From assembly GCA_963930655.1 (NCBI GenBank), contig OZ005612.1, positions 2,299,001 to 2,363,000 of the forward strand: a stretch of 64,000 bases of DNA, read 5' to 3'. The notes under the pieces were generated by a model. It did not search any database, was not told the origin of the DNA, and was given only the letters and a program-made list of their open reading frames with translations. Below, piece after piece: positions 56,306-64,000 of the stretch. This stretch comes from Myrica gale. Taxonomy: Eukaryota; Streptophyta; Magnoliopsida; Fagales; Myricaceae. The position numbers and the translations under genes were made by a program. The first letter of the stretch is position 1. Each line of letters begins with the position of its first letter.

Positions 56306-57844
56306 ATGGAGGTCTGGTTCATCATCCTCGTCTCGCTCTGTGCATATTTTTCCCTAAAATCCCTCTCATCTCTTCTCTTTTCCTCCTATACCTCCAAAAA
56401 GAATGAATCAAAAAGCAAGCTCCCTCCCGGACCCAGGCCTCTTCCTTTCATAGGAAACCTTCTGTTAGTTCCCAAATCCGTGGTTGATTTTCGATCCGTC
56501 CTCTTAAACCTCTCCCACAAGTATGGCCCTATTATTACACTCTATTTTGGCTCTAAACCCGTCATTTTCATTACCTCCTACTCCGTCGCCCACCAAGCCC
56601 TAGTTCGAAACAGCGTGACCTTCGCAAATCGTCCACCGATTGTCGCTGTTAGCTCGGTTCTTAGTAACAAGCACAAAGATATTGGCGGATCCCCCTATGG
56701 GCAAACTTGGCGTACTCTTCGTCGTAACTTCATTTCTGAAGTTGTTCACCCTACTAGAGTGAGATCTTACGCTCCGGAACGCAAGCGGGCTTTGGAAATA
56801 ATGATTGAGACCTTCAGTCAATCTTCCAAGAAAAAAGAGCCCGTCGTTGTGCTCGATCATATCCGACACGCCGTATATTACTTGTTTATTAACATGAGCT
56901 TTGGCGAACTCAGTGACAGTGCACTTCGAGCAGTTGAAGACGTACAACATAAACTTCTTGTCAACTACAAGCACTACAGCGTGTTCGGTACCTGGCCGAG
57001 ATTGGGGAAGTTCCTGTATAGAAATCGTTGGAAAAGCTACATGAATCTTTTGAGGACTCAATATGATCTACTTTTCCCTCTAATAAGAGCCCGAAAGAAG
57101 TTAAAGCAAGAGAAAGGTGAGGAATTGGACTTGCAGGTGGCTTACATAGATACGTTATTCGATTTGCAAATCCCGGGTGAGGAAGGTCCGCTTGACGAAT
57201 CCGACATACTGAGCGTGTGCGGAGAGCTAGTCAACGCAGGCGCTGACACAACCATAACGACGTTGCAGTGGATCATGTCATATATAGTGAAGTACCCACA
57301 TGTACAGACCAAGCTTCTTTCTGAAATCACAGAAATTGTCGGAAAAGATGCGGAAGAGGTTAAGGAGGAGGATTTGAACAAGGCCAAATATTTGAAAGCG
57401 GTGGTCTTGGAGTGTCTGAGAATTCACCCTCTGAGTACCTCCCTGGGACCACACACAGTCATGGAAGATGTGGAACTGTGTGGCTACACTATTCCGAAAG
57501 CTACAATGGTGAACGTCGTCACGTCACTAATAGGGCGCGATCCAAACGAGTGGAAGGACCCTATGGAGTTTATACCTGAAAGGTTGTACACCAGCGATGA
57601 AATCGGCGAAGAAGTGTCGGAAGTAACAGCTTATAAGATGATGCCCTTCGGTGCTGGGAGGAGGATATGTGCAGGGAACAAATTCGGTCTGTTTCTTCTG
57701 GAGTACTTTGTTGCAAACTTGGTTTGGAGGTTTGAGCGGAAGGCAGTGGATGGAGAAGACGTTGATCTATCGGAGAAGGAGCAGTTCTTGGTAGTGATGA
57801 AGAATCCAGTACGAGCCCATGTGTCTCCAAGAATAAAAAAATAG
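56306..57844 (+). CDS. CYP89A: Cytochrome P450, CYP89A subfamily (copy 3)
   Basis: An intronless 512-residue paralogue with an intact frame. It has the anchor [20 protein letters not shown] and PPGPRPLPF. The I-helix AGADTT is at 311-316, followed by ITTLQW. K-helix ECLRIHPL, PERL, and [10 protein letters not shown] at 448-457 with Cys455 follow. The SRS5 stretch is STSLGPH. Compared with copy 2 it has QVAYIDTLFDLQ with one extra residue, and NEWKDPMEFIPERL in the meander. The FIPERL form changes a residue next to the conserved PER but keeps PER itself. Promoter and 3' UTR both resemble those of copy 2, so these two probably share a recent duplication unit. The substrate is unknown. It is expected to be ER-anchored and to need NADPH-P450 reductase. 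Confidence 0.93.
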   Translation: MEVWFIILVSLCAYFSLKSLSSLLFSSYTSKKNESKSKLPPGPRPLPFIGNLLLVPKSVVDFRSVLLNLSHKYGPIITLYFGSKPVIFITSYSVAHQALVRNSVTFANRPPIVAVSSVLSNKHKDIGGSPYGQTWRTLRRNFISEVVHPTRVRSYAPERKRALEIMIETFSQSSKKKEPVVVLDHIRHAVYYLFINMSFGELSDSALRAVEDVQHKLLVNYKHYSVFGTWPRLGKFLYRNRWKSYMNLLRTQYDLLFPLIRARKKLKQEKGEELDLQVAYIDTLFDLQIPGEEGPLDESDILSVCGELVNAGADTTITTLQWIMSYIVKYPHVQTKLLSEITEIVGKDAEEVKEEDLNKAKYLKAVVLECLRIHPLSTSLGPHTVMEDVELCGYTIPKATMVNVVTSLIGRDPNEWKDPMEFIPERLYTSDEIGEEVSEVTAYKMMPFGAGRRICAGNKFGLFLLEYFVANLVWRFERKAVDGEDVDLSEKEQFLVVMKNPVRAHVSPRIKK

Positions 57845-59940
57845 AGATGAACTATTATGAGGGTGCATGCGTGGCCAATAACTGGTGTACAAGGCGTCAT
57901 CTTGAATGAAATGCTGCTTCGTTTGTCATCTATAACATCTACCACCGTAGGTCTTGCAGAGCCAGTACATTCCATTTCAATTGGGAAAGCCCAGAAAGAG
58001 GATCTCTTTTTGGTAGTTTTCCTCCTCCTTTTTTGTAGTCGATAATTTAGTTTCTGTCTTGTACTGTTCACCAGGTTTAGTGAACTTGTAATCCTAGTAA
58101 AACCAATAACTAAATAAACGGTCCATGCACTTTAATCATGAGCCAATTTCCCAAGTGACAACATAATTATTTTATAACAAAATTGGAATAATTCAGAAAA
58201 ATTTGCTAATTAGCCACGTTTTCCCACAGTTTTTACATGGCACTCCCTTACACACAGCTGGTGATGGCGCAAGTGCATTCTTTTATTGCAAATTTCCAAA
58301 TTACAAAAAGCAGATTTTCACGGCAATTAATATTGAGTTGACAATTCAACCTGCCTGGAAATCAAACACTAAAATAAAACAGTCGATTCGACCTTTGAAT
58401 CTTTGACCACTAAGATGGTAGCTAGCTTATTAGCTAGTATGCGGGTGTGACTGGTATTCTTTTCATTATGTTTTAATAGTTTTTATTTTATATAAAATTA
58501 TTGAATTTAAGTGAAGGTAGGCTTTAAATTAACTTTATGATGATTCATTCCAGACGATTTTTATTTTCTGAGATAAAAAAAAAACAGCCTTTGAATCTTT
58601 GATAACTTTTTAATGTTGTGCTTGCACCCAAAAATTTCACAAAAATTTTTACTCTATCACAATAAAATATTACAATATAATCTCTCTATCTTCTATCAAA
58701 TCATAATTTTTTACTACAAAAATATAAAAAACTCTGTCTTCACTTTTTTATTAAACCCAATACAAAAAATTTTACAACACAAACGTACCCTAAGTTAAAG
58801 TTTATCTCGACGCGTGCATTGAGACATGTCTGAAAGTTGGAATTACGCGCATCAATATGTTTCACTAAATGCACATACGCCACAACGGGAGCCTTTGCTC
58901 AGGCTCTCAGCTGGCGTGACTTTTTTTTGTGTTGTAATATTTTTGGTATGAGAATATGTGTTGGTATTGAGTTTAGTGAAAAAGTGAAGAGAGAGGTAAT
59001 ATTTTATATTTTTTGATAGGAAAGAGAGAGATTATATTGAATTATTTTATTAGGAGTTAGATAATATTTTGAGAAAAATTATGTTGGCAAACGCACCGTA
59101 AGGAGGGTCTGATCCGGGTTTGCGAACGTTTATCTTGGCTCCATAAACGTTTATCTCACTATATCTTGGCTGAACGTTTCTAACGGTACCGTTTGGGAAT
59201 TCTTTCTATCCGTTAATTACGTGATTATGGAGGGTTTGTGAAAACGGCTACTGAAAAAATTGAACAATATTTAATTATAGATATTTTTTTGGAGTTTATT
59301 AAAAAATAAGGAGAAAAAAGTTAATTTTTTTAAAATAACAAATAATGAAGTTTGTTAAAAAAAATAAAGAGAGAATATTCGGATTTAATTTTTGTAATGT
59401 GAAAATGTGTTAAAATTTATATAAATTTTTTGAGATTTTAATGTATAGATATACAAATTTTGTGTTTTTGAATTTTTTTTCTAAAAACTAACTGTAATAG
59501 TATCCAATCACAAAAAAAAGGAAAATACATTTTTCACACCCACAAACTACCGGGGTAGTGACACATTGCACCCCAAACTACCATCTTTAAAACATTGTAT
59601 TCTCAAATTAGCGATGTTAGACACTTTGCACCCTAAACTACCAATTTTGACACATTAGACCCTCCAACTACTAATATTAAACACTTTGCACCCTCCATTT
59701 GACAATAATATCCTTGAAAATTAATAAATTTACAACAATATCTTTACTATATACAAAATGGGCCAAGGGCATTATCGTCATTTTAGTCTCAAAATTTGAA
59801 AAGTGTGCAAAGTGTCAAAAATTGGTAGTTAGAGGTTGTAATGTATCAAAATTGGTAGTTTAGGGTGCAAAGTATAAAACATATGATAATTAATTGAGAT
59901 CCTAGGCATGCAGCATTTATCAGATAACATAAACCAAATA
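57845..59940. other. Spacer after P450 copy 3
   Basis: The 3' UTR shares CTAAATAAACGGTCCATG (58111-58128) with copy 2. After about 58200 the DNA is A+T-rich, with MITE-like pieces around 58910-59100 and 59185-59480 and a foldback element at 59530-59880. No gene is seen. Confidence 0.45.
59530..59880. mobile_element. Foldback element built of repeated TTTGCACCC...ACTACCA units
   Basis: On the left the motif CACTTTGCACCCTAAACTACCA (with variants) recurs about every 50 bp. On the right the inverse TTGGTAGTTTAGGGTGCAAAG recurs. The two halves can pair. There is no coding capacity. Mutator-type is a guess from similar plant elements. Confidence 0.5.
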
Positions 59941-59944
59941 CGCT

Positions 59945-60561
59945 GAATTGGGGGACAATTGAAAAAAAAGGTGGCTCAAATCCTCAACGTGTGCTCTACA
60001 AAATCGACATCCAATTTCCTACAACAAGCCAATCTCCCTTAACCGTTGTTGGGTAGAAAGTCTACCTTTAATGGCAAGCCAAAGGATGAAACCATGACGA
60101 GGGATAACTCCTCTACCCCATGCCAAATGATATCAATGAACTTTATCACTTCTTCTTCTAGTTAACTCTACAATACTTTTAATTGAAAACCTGCCATTGA
60201 GATTAGAAGTCCATACAACAACATCCTCGTTGATAGGGTTCGGCTTAACACTAGGTGGTGTTGCCACGTTAATGCTTTGCCAGAAGCTATCACATGGCCA
60301 CTGCCACTCCACCCCACCAATAATCTCTGCTTCTCTAGCATCCAACCCGAATCTAGACTCCAAAATAGAATTCTTGGATATATGAGCACTAAGAGGTCCA
60401 ATAGGATGCCAATCATCCCACCATAAAAAGGTATTAAGACCATTGCCAATTTTGTGTTTAACTCCCATCTGCATCCGCTTCCTCAATCCTAATAGTTTCC
60501 TCCAATTCCAAGAACAATCCCCAAATGTCTCCACCTCCCATAAGCTCCTACCTTTTAACAC
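59945..60561 (-). pseudogene. LINE reverse-transcriptase 3' fragment (zf-RVT domain)
   Basis: The minus strand reads SLWEVETFGDCSWNWRKLLG, then GNGLNTFLWWDDWHPIGPL, FSIKSIVELTRRR, a stop, and on to HLAWGRGVIPRHGFILWLAI and CRFCRAHVEDLSHLFF. This is the C-terminal zf-RVT end of a plant L1-type LINE. At least two in-frame stops (near 60133 and 60030) and the missing polymerase and endonuclease domains show a dead 5'-truncated copy. Confidence 0.8.
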
Positions 60562-60599
60562 AATATGCCCGAATCCAATTAGTACACACAGAAAATGAT

Positions 60600-60951
60600 C
60601 TTTGTGTTTAAGGAGGTTGAATTTGCAGTGCAGTCTAAAATGAATTCCCTTAGGGGCTTCTGGAGGCCTCCACGGGATGAAGAACTTGCGGGTAATTGGG
60701 GTTTGATGGATTCTATTTGGAAATGAACAGCTTGCTGCTCTGAAAATTGATTGTTGCTCCGATAGTGCTTGTTGCTCTGAAACAACTTGATGCTCCTTAA
60801 TTGTCTGCTAGTCATATGGCCTGATTTGCTTGCTGCTATGATATTCTGTTTATTTTTGTAGGATTGGGGATGTTTGACCCCTCTTATTGTAAGCTGTGTT
60901 AGCCAAACCTTTCTGTTATGTTTAATACTATCTTACTTACCCAAAAAAAAA
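60600..60951 (+). mobile_element. LINE 3'-end fragment with A-tail
   Basis: A plus-strand tail ending TACTATCTTACTTACCC followed by a run of A (about 60942-60951), the usual 3' end of plant LINEs. Its orientation is opposite to the neighbouring LINE fragment, so it is a separate insertion. Confidence 0.5.
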
Positions 60952-61719
60952 ATATAATGATAAAATAAATAAGTGTATTTAATTTTTTCTATATGAAATA
61001 AAAAGATTAAAATAAACACATTTTCTAACACAAGAATCTTCCTCTCAAACACATTTTATAGGTTTCACAATCCTGCCTCTTTTCTTTCCATTATCCATAT
61101 TATAAAAGTATGTAGTACAGTGGTTCACGTCTTTTCTTCTTTTCTGTTTTCTCGACAATTTTTGATATAGAACACACAGAAGCCTTATAATATTGTATTG
61201 CCCGCGATCATTCCTAACAGGTTCTGTATTTTAATATTTGGGTTAGAATAGATAATTACTTTAATAAAAAAGTAAAAAAAAAAATTATGCTACAGATTAT
61301 TTATTATAATTTTTTTTAACATATCGATTTACTTTATTATTTTAAAATATTAATATTTATCTATCATTTTCTTTTCTTTTCTAGATTAAGGTCGGCATGC
61401 AATGTTGACCACGCCTTTTTACAAGATCATGTACGTTGACTCGTCTTTTCTGTCTCTAGCTAGCTAATATTCTCTGACACGTGTATAGTTCATATTATGT
61501 ATTCTAGCGTATTCTCCAAGTTGTTATGCAGTTAAATCAGAAAAAAAGATAGATAGATTCTCTTTACCTGTTATATTAGTGTACGTCTCCTCGTTCATTA
61601 TCAATTGTTATATACTGACTAAACAAAGAATATAGAACAGATATTCATAACCTCTCTTTCTCCCTTCTTGCGGTTTTCCGGTACGCACCTTCTTCATCAC
61701 AGACTCTGACACTGACAGC
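60952..61719. other. Promoter region of P450 copy 4
   Basis: A+T-rich DNA with GTTGACC near 61402 and CGTTGACTC near 61434 (W-box-like TTGAC cores). TTATATACT at 61608-61616 is a weak TATA candidate. It does not resemble the promoters of copies 2 and 3. Confidence 0.35.
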
Positions 61720-63288
61720 ATGGAGGTCTGGTTCATCATCCTCATCTCCCTGTGCATTTCAGTCCTCCTCAAGCTTTTGATCTCCAATAAATTCTCCAAA
61801 AACCAGAAGCTTCCTCCTGGACCCGTCAACATCCCCATCATCGGCAGGTTCTTATGGCTCCGCAGGTCTTTCTCCGAGATCGAGCCCATCCTCCGCAACC
61901 TCCACGCCAGGTACGGGCCCATGGTCACCCTGCGTATCGGCTCCCGCCCGGCCATCTTCGTCGCCAACCGCTCCATCGCCCACCGTGCCCTCGTTCAAAA
62001 CGGCGCCGTCTTCGCCGACCGACCACCCGCTCCCGCCGCCAGCAAGATCCTCTCCAGCAACCAGTGTAACATTAGCTCGGCCTTCTATGGCCCCAAGTGG
62101 CGCCTCCTCCGCCGCAACCTCACCTCCGAGATCCTCCATCCTTCGCGCGTCAAGTCCTACTCTCGCGCGCGCAAGTGGGTCTTGGACATCCTTCTCAGCC
62201 GCCTTGTATTTCACTCCCGGACCGAATCCGGCGAAGTTAAGCCCCTCGTCCTGATTGACCATTTTCAGTACGCCATGTTTTGCCTGTTAGTCCTAATGTG
62301 TTTCGGGGACAAGCTCAGCGAGACCCAGATAAAGAAAATCGAAGCCGTCCAGCGTCGCGTGCTTTTGAACTTTGGCCGGTTTAATATTCTCAATGTCTGG
62401 CCGGGGCTTGGAAAGATATTATTCCGTAAGCGTTGGGAGGAGTTGCTCAACCTTCGTAGAGACCGGGAGGCTATACTAATGCCGTTAATAGAAGCGAGGA
62501 AAAGAGTGAAGCAAGAGAGACTAAGCAAGGCAAATGAGGACGTGCTGCAAGAGGAGCAGGATGAGTTTGTATTGTCGTACGTGGATACGTTGTTGGATTT
62601 GGAGTTGCCGGATGAGAAGAGGAAGCTTAACGCGGGGGAAATGACTGGCCTGTGCTCGGAGTTTCTGAACGCGGGCACGGATACTACGTCCACGGCGTTG
62701 CAGTGGATCATGGCGAATTTGGTGAAATATTCACATGTCCAAGAGAGGCTTTTTGCAGAGATAAAAGCAGCTGTGGGGGAAAATAGAGAGAAGGAGGTGG
62801 AGGAGGATGATTTGCACAAGATGCCTTATTTGAAGGCGGTGGTTTTGGAGGGTTTAAGGCGGCACCCACCTGGGCACTTTGTGTTGCCGCATGCGGTGAC
62901 AGAGGATGTGGTTTTGGACGGCTATTTGGTCCCTAAGAATGGCACTTTGAATTTCATGGTAGCAGAGATGGGTTGGGACCCGAAGGTGTGGGAGGATCCC
63001 ATGGCGTTCAAGCCTGAGAGATTCTTGAGTGGAGGTGAAGATGGAGGAGGGGAAGTGTTTGATATAACGGGAAGCAGGGAGATCAAGATGATGCCCTTTG
63101 GGGCGGGCAGGAGGATTTGTCCTGGGTTCGGTTTGGCGATGCTTCATTTAGAGTATTTTGTGGCCAATTTGGTGTCGAATTTTGAGTGGAAGGCTGTGGA
63201 TGGAGATGAGGTTGATTTGTCAGAGAAGCAGGAGTTCACTATAGTTATGAAGTATCCATTGAAGGCCTATCTATCTCCGAGGTCTTAG
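61720..63288 (+). CDS. CYP89A: Cytochrome P450, CYP89A2-like (copy 4)
   Basis: An intronless 522-residue P450, the member of the cluster closest to the classic CYP89A2 type as I remember it. It has the anchor [20 protein letters not shown] and [13 protein letters not shown]. Then come [31 protein letters not shown], and the I-helix AGTDTT at 318-323 in a longer match [19 protein letters not shown]-helix [20 protein letters not shown], and [10 protein letters not shown] at 460-469 with Cys467 as haem ligand complete the core. EGLRRHPPG and GHFVLPH set it apart from copies 1-3. The first 500 bases use mostly C or G at third positions, unlike the second half and unlike the paralogues. The frame is intact. 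The substrate is unknown; chlorophyll-catabolite chemistry is known for CYP89A9 only. Confidence 0.94.
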   Translation: MEVWFIILISLCISVLLKLLISNKFSKNQKLPPGPVNIPIIGRFLWLRRSFSEIEPILRNLHARYGPMVTLRIGSRPAIFVANRSIAHRALVQNGAVFADRPPAPAASKILSSNQCNISSAFYGPKWRLLRRNLTSEILHPSRVKSYSRARKWVLDILLSRLVFHSRTESGEVKPLVLIDHFQYAMFCLLVLMCFGDKLSETQIKKIEAVQRRVLLNFGRFNILNVWPGLGKILFRKRWEELLNLRRDREAILMPLIEARKRVKQERLSKANEDVLQEEQDEFVLSYVDTLLDLELPDEKRKLNAGEMTGLCSEFLNAGTDTTSTALQWIMANLVKYSHVQERLFAEIKAAVGENREKEVEEDDLHKMPYLKAVVLEGLRRHPPGHFVLPHAVTEDVVLDGYLVPKNGTLNFMVAEMGWDPKVWEDPMAFKPERFLSGGEDGGGEVFDITGSREIKMMPFGAGRRICPGFGLAMLHLEYFVANLVSNFEWKAVDGDEVDLSEKQEFTIVMKYPLKAYLSPRS

Positions 63289-64000
63289 ATGGATAATTGG
63301 GTTTTCTTGTATCGTTGTGAATACTTCATAAATCTACAGGTAAGGTGTCAATGCATGACTTTGAATCAAACCATATAGCTGTATGTAATGAAATAGATGC
63401 CCCTGTTTCTGCGTCTGGCTTTCTGTTTGTACATGATTATCTAAGCCGTTTCCCTAGTGAGCCTTATAATTCGATAAACTAAAACGCCTTAAATGGCTAT
63501 GCTTTCTGCCTGTTTGGTAGCATGAATTGTCCGAAACAAGTAGATTCGAATGCAAGCGGTTTAGATGCATCCTTGTTCTTATTACATAGCATCCACGTTT
63601 AGATTCAGTAAAAGATCAGCTCAACAGACAGGATATTGGTGAAAATAGGGCAAAATAGGGCTACCTTTTTAGCAGTAACAATGGCTTCGTGTTTGAAGTC
63701 TAATTACCTTATTTTATGGAGTCTAGCACCTATAGATCTTGTCCATATAGGTGGGCGTTAGCACTTTCTAATCATAATTTACTCGCCCGTCTGTCAATTT
63801 GGAGATGCATGGAATTAATGCTTACAGACTAACTGGTTGCAGATTTCTTACGATTCCTTCATGTTTTTGACGGTCTTAGAACTTCTGCTTTTCAAGAAAA
63901 CCTGACACAGGGATGATCCATAGATGCTAAGTAAGATGCTCTTGACATTAGAAATTATGGAACAGCTCCGACTCATGATTGGGTGATATACCCGTCTAAC
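63289..64000. other. 3' flank of P450 copy 4
   Basis: The 3' UTR should lie in the first 100-250 bases. I see no further gene, RNA gene or repeat up to the right edge. Confidence 0.5.

Overview
The window is nuclear DNA of a flowering plant, most likely a eudicot. The evidence is GT-AG introns in A+T-rich DNA, a plastid maltose transporter, a plant cytochrome P450 CYP89A tandem cluster, plant-type Copia and Gypsy elements, LINE and SINE relics, many small inverted-repeat elements and an endogenous pararetrovirus fragment. I cannot name the species from sequence alone.

Positions 1-22442 are a housekeeping block. It holds, in order: a STIPL1/NTR1-type spliceosome disassembly factor (minus strand, cut by the left edge); MEX1, the chloroplast maltose exporter (nine coding exons, plus strand); the last four exons of a mitochondrial ribosomal protein uS5 gene whose 5' part I could not find; a two-exon folate-biopterin transporter-family gene; and POLD4, the small subunit of DNA polymerase delta (minus strand, two exons). 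The only POLD4 intron carries a complete 2.4-kb retroelement that encodes only gag. It has 361-bp LTRs, a tRNA-Met primer site, a purine tract and a 5-bp target duplication.

Positions 22443-32600 have no gene I can support. They hold small inverted-repeat elements, a 1.05-kb non-autonomous hAT element with a perfect 8-bp target duplication, a remnant of a Gypsy element with two LTRs, a non-coding direct duplication about 1 kb apart, and a SINE-like element.

Positions 32600-64000 are a P450 region. Four intact intronless CYP89A genes lie on the plus strand (32666, 39053, 56306, 61720), with two short 3'-end relics between them. Three of the genes resemble one another closely. The fourth is more like the classic CYP89A2 type. 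The spacers are full of transposons: another hAT element, two large Mutator-like foldback elements around the second P450, a duplicated non-coding block that acts as an empty-site control for nested insertions, a pararetrovirus movement-protein relic, Gypsy LTR and gag remnants with a 68-bp tandem array, and LINE fragments.

The housekeeping genes do not form a pathway. MEX1 and the folate-biopterin-transporter-like protein are probably plastid envelope proteins, STIPL1 and POLD4 are nuclear, and uS5 is mitochondrial. The P450s are expected to be ER-anchored and probably arose by local duplication. I saw no convincing new multi-gene system. The most interesting material is the gag-only retroelement inside POLD4 and the dated nest of foldback elements in the P450 cluster.
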